Assembly: GCA_964020085.1 (NCBI GenBank)
Contig: OZ026608.1
Span: forward strand, 5,734,824 to 5,798,823
From: Micromussa lordhowensis
Taxonomy: Eukaryota > Cnidaria > Anthozoa > Scleractinia > Lobophylliidae
Direction of reading: 5' to 3'
Length of the DNA: 64,000 bases
Within the stretch, counting starts at the first letter, position 1. Each line of letters opens with the position of its first letter. Of the stretch, positions 42,701 to 46,520 are shown piece by piece. The position numbers and the translations under genes are program-made. The notes under the pieces are model-generated. The model made no database searches, was not told the origin of the DNA, and saw only the letters and a list, made by a program, of their open reading frames with translations.

Positions 42701-43286
42701 TTGTAATGTATTTACTGGATTTTGTTACTTTTTGACAGATGTAAAGCACACTTTCAATAGCACAGTCATCTCTTTGGCCTGCCTGCTTTTCTTCTCGCTT
42801 GTTTTAAATGGTCTGTTGATATGGCGTGTAAGGCGAGCTTCGCCTAACAACGGGGCAATGACTGCAGGCAAGCCCATCACCGATAGCGTTGGCAAGCATG
42901 ACTCGCCACGTGATCAGCACGTGTCGGAACCAGGTTCATGCATGGAACTCCATTCCAGGCCTTCGGAAGGGCAATCCCGTGCAACTCCTGAGTACAAAAG
43001 TCTACAACGCAGAGACAAGAATACTGAATATTACAATGTGGGATTTAGCAAACAAGGCAGTGGAAGAAAACGTGGCCAACCACATGACCAGCGCGTCTCT
43101 GAACCAGCTGCGTATATGGAACTGCAACCCAGGCCTTCGGAAGGGCCATCGCATCCACATGCTGAGTACAAGAGTCTGCAGGGCAGAGACAAGAATCCTG
43201 GATATGACAACGTAGGATTTAACAAAGGAAGCAAACAAGACAAACAGGAAGAAATTTACGATGAAATAGGAAATGCTCAGTGTTGA
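9967..43286 (+). CDS. large modular transmembrane receptor (proposed single gene, 26 exons)
   Basis: Exons: 9967-10016, 10684-10706, 13390-13548, 13898-13994, 14412-14740, 15436-15611, 19290-19433, 19702-19843, 21008-21241, 21679-21767, 21839-22076, 22202-22390, 22977-23153, 23968-24204, 26421-26509, 27118-27355, 28022-28210, 28559-28735, 33943-34230, 34653-34961, 35566-35672, 39198-39455, 40153-40207, 40998-41264, 42183-42464, 42739-43286. Their sum is 5091 bases, with every junction in phase and a stop at 43284-43286, giving 1696 residues. Module boundaries are almost all phase 1, the hallmark of exon shuffling. The order is signal peptide, FN2, jelly-roll, F5/8C, vWA, two TSP1, vWA, two TSP1, three FN3, two Ig, one membrane span and a cytoplasmic tail. 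It should be a type I cell-surface adhesion or recognition receptor. The link between exons 18 and 19 crosses an assembly gap and a virus-like insertion, so two genes remain possible. The module set recalls coral coadhesin-type matrix proteins. Confidence 0.65.
10707..13389 (+). other. receptor intron 2 (2.7 kb)
   Basis: Contains the inverted copy of the 105-bp satellite (11370-11925) and a near-perfect 36-bp palindrome at 12589-12624 centred on CCGG. No exon was recognised. Confidence 0.55.
11370..11925 (-). repeat. ~105-bp satellite array B (inverted relative to array A)
   Basis: Units carry 'gaaagtactgctcgatagct' and 'gttagaaccac', the reverse complement of array A at 5865-6500, with a period near 100-108 bp and about six degenerate units. 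The array lies in receptor intron 2, so the two arrays bracket the gene's start and first two exons. Confidence 0.85.
13390..13548 (+). CDS. receptor exon 3: fibronectin type II module
   Basis: Residues about 30-76 of the predicted protein: CCVFPFVYRGKSYDSC, then ANSFWCS, then KYGYC. This is the FN2/kringle-like pattern C..PF.Y.G..Y..C...W C....Y..D..YGYC, with the expected four cysteines. FN2 modules bind collagen, gelatin or glycans in other animals. Both ends are phase 1. Confidence 0.88.
13549..13897 (+). other. receptor intron 3
   Basis: A 349-bp intron between FN2 and the jelly-roll module, with donor G|GTACTC and acceptor 'gctaacag'. Nothing else was recognised. Confidence 0.6.
13898..14740 (+). 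CDS. receptor exons 4-5: galactose-binding-like jelly-roll module
   Basis: Exon 4 (13898-13994) reads GDDQAWVYANGRYLGNDNG. Exon 5 (14412-14740) reads NIQVVAIYVKNSGGPSGLIA, then W..T.Q.TRNWQTTGFDD, SKWPAA and ANWIGP. This pattern (a ligand-facing 'YVNG' strand, an 'IAIYVKN..G..GLIA' strand, then 'W..TGFDDS.WP') is typical of jelly-roll, galactose-binding-like domains seen in many cnidarian secreted proteins. Residues about 78-219. An inverted SINE sits in the intron between the two exons. Ligand unknown. Confidence 0.75.
14008..14275 (-). mobile_element. tRNA-derived SINE, copy 2, in receptor intron 4
   Basis: Read on the minus strand, it starts near 14275 with a tRNA-like head: 'catggttagtgcactcgtct' as A box, then 'gggttcgagcac' as B box. 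The shared central block 'ccacccaggtgtacaaatgg' follows, and it ends near 'gctcgtatgcagacc'. A clean target duplication could not be found. Confidence 0.8.
14741..15435 (+). other. receptor intron 5
   Basis: Contains an internal duplication: 'aaaacctgctcaatcattg' and 'gacaaaataggtta' occur two or three times between 14925 and 15080. No exon was recognised. Confidence 0.5.
15436..19843 (+). CDS. receptor exons 6-8: discoidin (F5/8 type C) module
   Basis: Exon 6 (15436-15611): CDKPLGLQSGWVKNSQIRAS through GAWVAKSSNVYQWIE. Exon 7 (19290-19433): VSFYRPVQITALATQGRANY then YYQWVKSYTLTYSEDGKKY. Exon 8 (19702-19843): VFPGNRDKNSVV, RFLRVNPKTWQG, MRMELYGC. These are the complete first, middle and last thirds of a discoidin domain (G..SG.I..SQI.AS; W..Y.L.YS.DG; F.GN.D....V; R..P..W......R.E..GC). 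Such domains bind phospholipid, collagen or glycans. Residues about 220-373. Intron 6 is 3.7 kb and full of palindromic elements. Confidence 0.92.
16198..16377. repeat. foldback element
   Basis: Left arm 'gaccatttccgagttacct' and right arm 'ggtaattcggaaatggcc' are inverted copies. They continue inward through 'ctttcaaagcgag' and 'ctcgctttgagaaag', giving arms of about 80-90 bp. Confidence 0.75.
17849..18834. mobile_element. ~1-kb composite palindrome (nested foldback elements)
   Basis: Outer arms start 'gtatgggttattgaccaag' (17849) and end with its complement (18834). They stay inverted for about 300 bp each, including 'ggtcaagatggctggatatt' and 'cgagcgggcaagatgg'. Each arm holds its own hairpin ('ggaccgagacggagtcgagg' type). 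The centre (about 18180-18510) holds a second element with inverted 'tatataccacacaag' ends. It is non-coding. Confidence 0.75.
19844..21007 (+). other. receptor intron 8
   Basis: Contains small palindromes near 20556-20600 ('gtaatttcacatgtgaaatt') and an inverted pair at about 20770-20900 ('ccctgcaagcatagcctctt' against 'aaggctctgcttgcaaggtg'), probably a MITE. No exon was recognised. Confidence 0.5.
21008..22076 (+). CDS. receptor exons 9-11: first vWA domain
   Basis: Exon 9 (21008-21241): VDVGILMDGSGSVGDDEF, QFGVITYSTKARLHI. Exon 10 (21679-21767): GGWTNTGAALNLAHSQLF. Exon 11 (21839-22076): VLVIITDGESTGG, VNIISIGVGRAT, HVFSVNNMDQL. The metal-ion-dependent adhesion site is complete (DGSGS, the T of TNTG, the D of ITDG). 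Residues about 374-560. Exon sizes are 234, 89 and 238 bp, almost the same as the second vWA (237, 89, 238). It should bind a protein ligand such as collagen in a divalent-cation-dependent way. Confidence 0.93.
22094..22170. repeat. (ATTG)n microsatellite
   Basis: Tetranucleotide repeat 'gattgattgattgattgatt' with interruptions, in the 125-bp intron between vWA 1 and TSP1 1. Confidence 0.9.
22202..22390 (+). CDS. receptor exon 12: TSP1 repeat 1
   Basis: Reads YVTCDYHQWSSWSASCG, TRTRGLSK, QGGCSGLKVTC. Two tryptophans in W..W spacing (a possible C-mannosylation site) and six cysteines are present once the split one is counted. The usual CSVTCG is replaced by SASCG. 189 bp, phase 1 at both ends, the same size as the exon at 28022-28210. 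Confidence 0.9.
22391..22976 (+). other. receptor intron 12
   Basis: Includes a small direct repeat ('gttatatcagatag' twice near 22550-22580) and a C-rich block at 22680-22790. No exon was recognised. Confidence 0.5.
22977..23153 (+). CDS. receptor exon 13: TSP1 repeat 2
   Basis: Reads VTCSWNSWGSWSSTCG, RQRTSKVT, NRPNCNGLQSTC. W..W..W spacing and the Cys pattern match TSP1. 177 bp, phase 1 at both ends, paired with the exon at 28559-28735. Confidence 0.9.
23154..23967 (+). other. receptor intron 13
   Basis: AT-rich intron of 814 bp with no repeat or exon recognised. Confidence 0.5.
23968..27355 (+). CDS. receptor exons 14-16: second vWA domain
   Basis: Exon 14 (23968-24204): GELGILMDESGSINNKDF, MALISYSTNADLDI. 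Exon 15 (26421-26509): GWTFTNKALIAANNQLF. Exon 16 (27118-27355): ILVVLTDGVSTGG, VNIFAIGVGRNI, EHVFYVATMQEL. The MIDAS is intact (DESGS, the T of TFTN, LTDG). Residues about 683-870. It is clearly a duplicate of vWA 1 by sequence and by exon layout. Intron 14 is 2.2 kb and holds several repeats. Confidence 0.93.
24733..24765. repeat. (ACG)n microsatellite
   Basis: About ten 'acg' units. Translated in one frame it gives an arginine run, which is an artefact. Confidence 0.9.
25070..25290 (+). repeat. dispersed repeat, copy 1
   Basis: Starts 'ggttaacgctaacccaggat' and ends 'ctgaacaacccggccc'. The same start and end, with a diverged middle, recur at 38455-38685. The nature of the parent element is unknown. 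Confidence 0.7.
26053..26378. mobile_element. TIR element (~325 bp, ~68-bp inverted ends)
   Basis: The left arm begins 'agcccattactaggagcg' and the right arm ends with 'cgctcctaatgatgggct'. The inverted match continues, with indels, to 'cagaccgatctatttttag' on the left and 'ctaaaaatagatcagtctg' on the right. It is non-coding and lies just upstream of exon 15. Confidence 0.75.
26510..27117 (+). other. receptor intron 15
   Basis: Almost entirely nested copies of one MITE family built on 'gtgcccgagcacggtg' and 'gttcacacttggtg' phrases. The best-bounded copy is listed at 26715-26968. Confidence 0.6.
26715..26968. mobile_element. MITE with 'ggctgcgttcacacttgg' ends
   Basis: Left end 'ggctgcgttcacacttggtg' and right end 'caaagtgtgaacgcagcc' are inverted. 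'AGA' lies directly on both sides, suggesting a 3-bp target duplication as made by PIF/Harbinger elements. Further degenerate ends of the same family before (26575) and after (27020) show nesting. Confidence 0.65.
27356..28021 (+). other. receptor intron 16
   Basis: T-rich and AT-rich intron, no repeat family or exon recognised. Confidence 0.5.
28022..28210 (+). CDS. receptor exon 17: TSP1 repeat 3
   Basis: Reads YVTCDYSVWSSWSSSCGTGM, KRKRTLTK, QGGCSGLKTSC. It is the duplicate of repeat 1: same 189-bp size, same CDY and QGGCSGLK blocks, phase 1. Confidence 0.92.
28211..28558 (+). other. receptor intron 17
   Basis: 348 bp, nothing recognised. Confidence 0.5.
28559..28735 (+). CDS. receptor exon 18: TSP1 repeat 4
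   Basis: Reads YVTCSWNDWSTWSATCG, RQRTSKAT, NKPSCSGLQTSCPKP. It is the duplicate of repeat 2 (177 bp, phase 1). It is the last module before the assembly gap; the donor is T|GTAAGT. If the next true exon is at 33943, the junction is in frame. Confidence 0.92.
28801..29000. other. assembly gap (200 N)
   Basis: Exactly 200 N, a conventional placeholder, so the true size is unknown. It abuts the inverted 20-bp satellite, the likely cause of the break. Additional exons of the receptor, or the left part of the virus-like element, could be missing here. Confidence 0.95.
29001..29700. repeat. ~20-bp satellite with orientation switch
   Basis: The unit is about 'ttttctgcaatagctgcaca'. From 29001 to about 29125 it runs as 'gcagaaaatatgcagctatt'; from about 29130 to 29700 it runs as the reverse complement, so the array as a whole is a large imperfect palindrome. 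Its long open frames on both strands are repeat artefacts. Confidence 0.9.
29825..30697 (+). CDS. A32-like DNA packaging ATPase (virus-derived)
   Basis: 290 residues, intronless. The N-terminus has a zinc-finger-like CCYCQKPF...RHHEKYTC. Walker A is VVGPSGCGKT (about residue 90), Walker B is GGLLVLDDLM, and further on come NITVLYLCQDMF and NAHYVIAFKNPRDQ. This arrangement matches the FtsK/HerA-type genome-packaging ATPases of Polintons, adintoviruses and related animal dsDNA viruses, which pump DNA into capsids. I chose the ATG at 29825, just before the zinc finger; an in-frame ATG at 29723 exists but adds a poorly conserved-looking stretch. The ORF is intact, unlike a very old fossil. It sits in the interval between receptor exons 18 and 19, same strand. 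Exact viral group is uncertain. Confidence 0.75.
   Translation: MSHRCCYCQKPFTRAGSKRHHEKYTCWKRIENGHDKLPLVDLPSSTAITRVDAPKIAFPTEKQIGIPNGIERGIAFRFKTPSSILVVGPSGCGKTCFTESLLLDHLEELFVSPPTTIHYCYGVWQHGFQDMKDAGIQFHEGVPTTFHLQKWFPKGGLLVLDDLMVEGGEDKELLDLFTKHSHHQNITVLYLCQDMFPPGKYAKSISRNAHYVIAFKNPRDQLGMRNLLLQAFPTCWQDMMDVYQKVTEQPFGYTVLDLHPASDDMKRVFSHLLTHEGYPRWHRRIKKEDV
30788..31351 (+). CDS. acidic virus-element protein, conserved partner of the packaging ATPase
   Basis: 187 residues. The first third is a run of Glu-rich sequence (EEEEEVEEEQEEEEPEEEE). A helical, mixed-charge core follows (DPWLPLRQKVGES, LLPVSRRRLRRTYLERLKW, DAIHRKVMKTLRRF, AVAKRKFLLNRLMKKK), then an acidic tail. I recall similar 'DPW...LERL.W...DPIHRK...KRKFLL' proteins encoded beside such ATPases in animal virus-like elements, but cannot name a function. 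A structural or scaffold role is possible. It begins 90 bp after the ATPase stop, same strand, intronless. Confidence 0.65.
   Translation: MRSPSTDIFGPVEENNDEKIQDEEQEEEEEVEEEQEEEEPEEEETSSSEEEEEADDDNEPDPWLPLRQKVGESINETYLKEVQQFLDRGKSQHYAENAAFNTLLPVSRRRLRRTYLERLKWTHHIKHDAIHRKVMKTLRRFTEEDDMDFDEAAESAVAKRKFLLNRLMKKKLLPDDDDDEEVAEGEV
31445..31903 (+). CDS. basic protein made of six 15-residue repeats
   Basis: 152 residues from the ATG at 31445 (an in-frame ATG at 31400 would add a hydrophobic leader). The core is six tandem 15-residue units starting YYAKNREHILARQKR and then YRAENAEI, WYENNRER, YCQQNKEH, YCKNNRER and YYAKNKEQ. The consensus is aromatic-x2-x-N-R/K-E-x-I/L plus a basic end, strongly positively charged and helical. 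It could be a DNA-binding core or packaging protein; comparable Y..N.E.I repeats occur in phage and giant-virus proteins of unclear role. It lies about 90 bp after the acidic ORF. Confidence 0.6.
   Translation: MNCSNQRSGNDKIVVCRKAYHKNYYAKNREHILARQKRYRAENAEILKSRRKRWYENNRERLASSQRAYCQQNKEHIKNYRSQYCKNNRERINEYWRSYYAKNKEQIRQRLRDQKQRQIGQNIVRFEAWDQESEQLERSLVPSDTLCGTVKT
32211..32375 (+). CDS. short ORF after the virus-like cluster, possibly truncated
   Basis: 54 residues starting MGLSDQELSIALEKFE and containing VSELFLPLLE. It is on the same strand and 300 bp downstream of the basic repeat protein. The start looks like a genuine helical protein; the end (after ENRLDR) loses that look, so it may be cut off. 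Homology unknown to me. Confidence 0.35.
   Translation: MGLSDQELSIALEKFETTMVDVSELFLPLLENRLDRTIICADVESGAMRFAMFV
32381..33942 (+). other. space between the virus-like cluster and receptor exon 19
   Basis: No coding signal was recognised. It has several 'gccgccatcttg' and 'tcctgattggctg' phrases (33180-33320) and an inverted 'caatagagtctattgttc' hairpin at 33256-33275. Confidence 0.5.
33943..34230 (+). CDS. receptor exon 19: FN3 domain 1
   Basis: Reads SPFTTTVLDPDMPHG, RIKLNWMIPAEPNGVIRNY, TVFYSHNG, LTYQFNVRAVTIKPGPNA. Conserved FN3 marks are W in strand B, 'PNG.I..Y.V.Y' and the 'L.G/LTYQF.VRA' tyrosine corner. Residues about 993-1088, phase 1 at both ends. If exon 18 is not its partner, this would be an internal exon of a second gene. 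Confidence 0.88.
34231..34652 (+). other. receptor intron 19
   Basis: Contains a degenerate (GACT)n/(ATTG)n tract at 34470-34580; otherwise unremarkable. Confidence 0.55.
34653..34961 (+). CDS. receptor exon 20: FN3 domain 2 with a basic cleavage-like site
   Basis: Reads GPANVSFVSFNKTTFNISW, KVVLYDVKEELLS, RGKRRKRSPSNS, then LPLCSQYHVSVRAYTKAGPG. FN3 marks are clear (W, tyrosine corner, GPGPYS). The insertion between strands carries KRRKR|S at about residues 1137-1142, a proprotein convertase (furin) consensus; its exposed low-complexity setting favours real cleavage. Two-chain receptors arise this way in, for example, LAR-type phosphatases. That the site is used is inference. Confidence 0.87.
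34962..35565 (+). other. receptor intron 20
   Basis: 604 bp, AT-rich, no repeat family or exon recognised. Confidence 0.5.
35566..40207 (+). CDS. receptor exons 21-23: membrane-proximal FN3 domain 3 (phosphatase-receptor-like)
   Basis: Exon 21 (35566-35672): EAPSNLRVTNFGSAEVTLEW. Exon 22 (39198-39455): VIVLKVIDGAKELP, FYVAAEIQNVPVYEESWKF, NVGDEKTYGRFINK, LERGEDFVVFQRAVTRD. Exon 23 (40153-40207): RILTGNVSRVAEI. The long insert with 'FYVAAE', '.VGD...YG....L..G.DYV.F.RA' resembles the atypical FN3-like segment of receptor tyrosine phosphatases; no phosphatase domain follows. Exon 23 ends GAAG|GCAAGT, a second GC-AG donor in this gene, supported by the phase of the next Ig exon. The acceptor of exon 22 is unusual (see findings). 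Residues about 1192-1331. Confidence 0.78.
35899..36131. mobile_element. palindromic MITE, copy 1
   Basis: Carries 'gaccttgttttgatacagac' and, inverted, 'gtctgtatcaaggcaatgtc', around a centre with 'aaatcaagttgttct'. A second, better preserved copy is at 40516-40759 in another intron. The right end here is partly deleted. Confidence 0.75.
36305..37472. mobile_element. 1.17-kb TIR element with ~94-bp near-perfect ends
   Basis: Left end 36305-36398 ('cttagcctgaatttcagccg' ...) is repeated inverted at 37379-37472. GTCGT flanks both sides (36300-36304 and 37473-37477), a plausible 5-bp target duplication. Inside, a second inverted pair of about 45 bp ('ccattcgcatgcatgaatga') lies around 36660 and 36890, so most of the element is foldback. 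The right half alone contains an extra ~315 bp with helicase-like coding sequence on the minus strand. Confidence 0.8.
37114..37335 (-). pseudogene. RecQ-like helicase N-terminal fragment carried in the TIR element
   Basis: The minus strand reads RPLGFKTSIRNRKILSGSDV, then FVNLPTGYGKPLI. This matches the start of a RecQ-family helicase core: an LGF...R segment and a Walker A of the form V.LPTG.GKS. The last Ser of Walker A is Pro here, and the frame stops shortly after (VSGD then stop). It is only a first-exon-sized fragment and is not functional. Confidence 0.6.
37676..38425 (+). repeat. two tandem copies (~410-bp spacing) of a foldback element
   Basis: Copies at about 37676-38015 and 38092-38425 share 'gaggaactatcggctgat', 'gatgttcttaaaa', 'ccaaggggcaactatcagac' and 'cataaacactccattgtctt'. 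Each has an internal inverted repeat ('aactatcggctgatagttg' type). Divergence is about 10-15 percent by eye. Confidence 0.75.
38455..38685 (+). repeat. dispersed repeat, copy 2
   Basis: Same start ('ggttaacgctaacccaggat') and same end ('tttgaacaacccggccc') as 25070-25290, with a diverged middle. Confidence 0.7.
39456..40152 (+). other. receptor intron 22
   Basis: Contains a short TIR element at 39496-39686 whose ends are 'agacccttttcataaatg' and 'cattcatcaaaagggtct'. No exon was recognised. Confidence 0.55.
40516..40759. mobile_element. palindromic MITE, copy 2
   Basis: Ends are 'gaatagaccattttacagtt' and 'aactgtaaaatggcctattc', inverted. The inside matches copy 1 at 35899-36131. It lies in intron 23 of the receptor. 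Confidence 0.8.
40998..41264 (+). CDS. receptor exon 24: Ig (I-set) domain 1
   Basis: Reads AVGDLAILTCEVSGNPEPSV, TWSKDGD, ILAIDDVLPIDSGVYECRAS, NKLGESRSS. The Cys...W...D.G.Y.C pattern of an I-set Ig domain is complete. Residues about 1332-1420, phase 1 at both ends. Confidence 0.93.
41265..42182 (+). other. receptor intron 24
   Basis: 918 bp, no repeat family or exon recognised. Confidence 0.5.
42183..42464 (+). CDS. receptor exon 25: Ig domain 2
   Basis: Reads METLCTLFCRATSGSP, FNYSWTKNGQVPVSDD, VLTPRDAEDYGVYVCHATNS, FGSTALKIVV. C...W...D.G.Y.C is present. Residues about 1421-1514. It is followed by a short linker and the membrane span. Confidence 0.92.
42739..43286 (+). CDS. receptor exon 26: transmembrane segment and tyrosine-rich cytoplasmic tail
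   Basis: A hydrophobic span (VISLACLLFFSLVLNGLLIW) is followed by the basic stop-transfer RVRR. The tail holds two tandem copies of a ~50-residue block (VSEPGSCMELHSRPSEG to EYYNVGF; VSEPAAYMELQPRPSEG to GYDNVGF), then EEIYDEIGNAQC and a stop. Candidate phosphotyrosine sites are YMEL, YKSL (twice), YYNV, YDNV (YxN, Grb2-like) and YDEI (Src-type SH2). In the first block the YMEL tyrosine is Cys. I recall very similar tails on several coral surface proteins. A type I orientation fits the N-terminal signal peptide. Confidence 0.9.
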
Positions 43287-45292
43287 ATTGTTTCTTTTCA
43301 TTCTGCTACTCTTATCGTTTGAATGTGATGCCCACGGCATTTTTGCCTAATGGTTTAAAGCCACAAACCTATTTTATTTGGTTTGTCTTTTCTTCTACTG
43401 GGCAAACCTGCCCAGAGGGAAGGAGCACGAACAGGACTCAGGTCCTATGCGAGGTGCTCCATCCTACCCTACCCAGACCAGAAAGACCAGAGAGATAGAC
43501 CGCAACACCGGGAACTACGTGCCCTACGTGTTTTAAGCACACAGTTGTGGCAGTTTGAACATTTGTCACCTGGTACATTGGTCTGTGCCACGTGATCACC
43601 TTTGTTCGCGTCACAGAATACGTGAGTGAAAGCACGTTTAATCGTTTGCAATTTCCATTCATTTTAATCGTTGCAATTGGACGTGTCTTGAAACGGAGTA
43701 GCAGCTTGGAGAAACGCTAATCACAGACTTTTCTAAAATATTTCGACTACTTTTCTACTTTTTTTAAAAAAGGGATTATGTGTAGGTAATAGAATATTTG
43801 AAGACAATATTATATTTGTAGGTAATAAAACATTTGTCAGTAATAGATAGTTGTAGGTAATAGAATATTTGCTGACTATAATATTTGCAGGTAAATATTT
43901 GTATTTCGTTAATAGATTATTTGTAGACAATTGGATACTTGTAGGTTATAAAATATTTGTAAAAATCAAATATTTGCAAGTAAAAAAATAGGCTATTATT
44001 TGGAGAAAATATAATTTTTGTTCTTAATAAAATTTTTGTAGATAATAGAATATTTGCAAGAAAAATATTATTTGTAGCTTACTTATAGAGAATGTACTAT
44101 TTTATAACAATACTTTTCGTTAATAAAATATTTGTAGACAGCAGAATATTTCTAGGTAATAAAAATAATTACAAGTAAAAAAAGACTATTATTTGAAGAT
44201 AATAGAATTTTTGTACTTAATGTAATATTTGTAGGTAAAAGAATACTTCCAAGTTAAGAGATTATTTGTGGGTCACAGAATACTTATGGAAAATGTATTA
44301 TTTTTATGTAACAGAATATTTTTTGTTAATAGAATATTTGTAGACAATAGTTTATTTGAAGATGTACTAGTTATGCAACTCTCTCGAGTGGTATACCATG
44401 GAATATCCCAATTGTTACTTGTATTTTGTTGGAATACACACGAGTTTTATTGGCATGGTATGCAGCTTGGAGAAACGCTAATCACAGACTTTTCTAAAAT
44501 ATTTCGACTACTTTTCTACTTTTTTTAAAAAAAGGATTATGTGTAGGTAATAGAATATTTGAAGACAATATTATATTTGTAGGTAATAAAACATTTGTCA
44601 GTAATAGATAGTTGTAGGTAATAGAATATTTGCTGACTATAATATTTGCAGGTAAATATTTGTATTTCGTTAATAGATTATTTGTAGACAATTGGATACT
44701 TGTAGGTTATAAAATATTTGTAAAAAATCAAATATTTGCAAGTAAAAAAATAGGCTATTATTTGGAGAAAATATAATTTTTGTTCTTAATAAAATTTTTG
44801 TAGATAATAGAATATTTGCAAGAAAAATATTATTTGTAGCTTACTTATAGAGAATGTACTATTTTATAACAATACTTTTCGTTAATAAAATATTTGTAGA
44901 CAGCAGAATATTTCTAGGTAATAAAAATAATTACAAGTAAAAAAAGACTATTATTTGAAGATAATAGAATTTTTGTACTTAATGTAATATTTGTAGGTAA
45001 AAGAATACTTCCAAGTTAAGAGATTATTTGTGGGTCACAGAATACTTATGGAAAATGTATTATTTTTATGTAACAGAATATTTTTTGTTAATAGAATATT
45101 TGTAGACAATAGTTTATTTGAAGATGTACTAGTTATGCAACTCTCTCGAGTGGTATACCATGGAATATCCCAATTGTTACTTGTATTTTGTTGGAATACA
45201 CACGAGTTTTATTGGCATGGTATAAACTAAAATATTTGCAATCGAAAAACTTTGCAAGTAAAAAATAGGCTATTATTTGAAGATAATAGAAT
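43287..45292 (+). repeat. receptor 3' flank and 761-bp tandem duplication of AT-rich minisatellite
   Basis: After about 400 bp of 3' flank, a unit starting 'gcagcttggagaaacgctaa' at about 43703 is repeated at about 44463 with only one-base differences in homopolymers, so the two copies (to about 45225) are recent. Each unit is itself an array of ~20-25-bp phrases of the type 'gtaggtaatagaatatttg'. The array resumes after the BEL element (50392 on). Open frames here are repeat artefacts. Confidence 0.85.
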
Positions 45293-45598
45293 TGTCGGAA
45301 ACAGTGTGATTAGTGCTGTAAACGATTGTGAAATCTCACCGGAAATCGAGCGTCGCGTCATGTCTGCTCTGTATGAATAAGCTGTTTATCCTTTCGTCTA
45401 AAATATCCTTAGCCAATCAGCTTACGTTCAATTAAGGTGTGCTATAACATGAGACAACAATGAACTGTAGTTTTTTGGTGAGTGTGTTGCCAGTGAGAGA
45501 TCGAGATTGAGCCGAACTTTGTTGTGCACGCGGACTGAGAATAAAAGTAACTGGAAGAGAAAACAGCGACAGTGTGGGCTCCTGACTTATTTCCCACA
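45293..45598 (+). repeat. 5' LTR
   Basis: Begins TGTCGGAAACAG and ends TTTCCCACA. By eye identical to 50086-50391. 'gagaataaaagt' near the 3' part may serve as poly(A) signal. Confidence 0.95.
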
Positions 45599-45602
45599 TT
45601 AG

Positions 45603-45619
45603 TGGCACCTCCGACGGGA
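45603..45619 (+). promoter_or_regulatory. primer-binding site
   Basis: TGGCACCTCCGACGGGA starts four bases after the LTR. Its complement ends in ...GCCA, as a tRNA 3' end would. The tRNA species was not determined. Confidence 0.7.
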
Positions 45620-45635
45620 CCGTTTATTTACGACT

Positions 45636-46520
45636 ATGGAATCTAAACACAAGGCTCTTGATGCCGAGCTTCAACTTTTAACTCTAACGCGCGGCAAGAC
45701 TGACGCCGTTGTCCAGAAGGGAAGCAATGAAAAAATAGCCCGCCACAGAGAAGCGTTAAGGAAGATTGTGGCGAACATCGAGGACCTAAAACTGGACATT
45801 GAGAAAGGTAAGCTTGAAGCGGCAGAAAGTATCGATGATGTGAAGGCATGGGGGGCAAAAATCGAACAAACAATTGATGAAGTGGACTTGCAAGTAGGAG
45901 ATTTAACTCGTTATCTGAAAGACCTTGGAACTAAAGAGGAAAATCAAAAGCTAGAAGAGGAAGAAGCTATCCTTGCCAAAAAGAGGGAGGACGAACTGCA
46001 ATTCGAAAAGCTGAAATTGGAACAGAAATCTAAAATGCTATCGTTAGATCAGCCTGCTGTGAAGTCTCCTAGTAAGGGAAATGTGAGAATGCCGAAGCTA
46101 GTTATCACAAAGTATGACGGCACTTATGAAAAATGGCTCTCCTTTTGGAGTAAGTTTGAAGCCGAAATAGATGCAACAGATATTCCAACTGTTACAAAGT
46201 TTGCCCATCTAAAGGAATTATTGGAAAGTAATGTGTGTGAAGCAATTGATGGCTTGCCCTTCAACTCCGAAGGCTACGAACGTGCTAAGAATATCTTGAA
46301 ATCTAATTACGGGAAAACGAGCGAGATCGTGCGAGCTTACATCGATAACATTAATGCGTTGCCGGTGATATCTGGAAGTCAACCAAATGAAATCTACAAG
46401 TTTTGGCAAACTTTGAACTATAATGTTCAATCTCTAGAGACTCTGGGTAAACTTTCTGGTTGTTTATCTATGGTGCGTGGGGTTCTAGACAAATTACCTG
46501 CCTTAAAGCAGATCTCGTGA
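45636..46520 (+). pseudogene. BEL/Pao gag region (frame-broken)
   Basis: 294 codons. A coiled-coil N-terminal part (KIVANIEDLKLDIEKGKLEA and EEEEAILAKKREDE) is followed by the BEL/Pao gag core: MPKLVITKYDGTYEKWLSFW, FAHLKELLESNVCEAIDGL and Y..AKNILKSNYGK. The frame stops at 46518-46520, while the homologous sequence continues in the -1 frame of the next ORF. In this family gag and pol normally form one ORF and the break is inside the gag core, so a one-base mutation is more likely than programmed frameshifting. Confidence 0.8.

Noticed and set aside
43733..45230. Repeated 65-86-codon frames in the 43.7-45.2 kb duplication
   Set aside because: Identical frames recur because the DNA unit is duplicated; composition is that of the AT-rich minisatellite.
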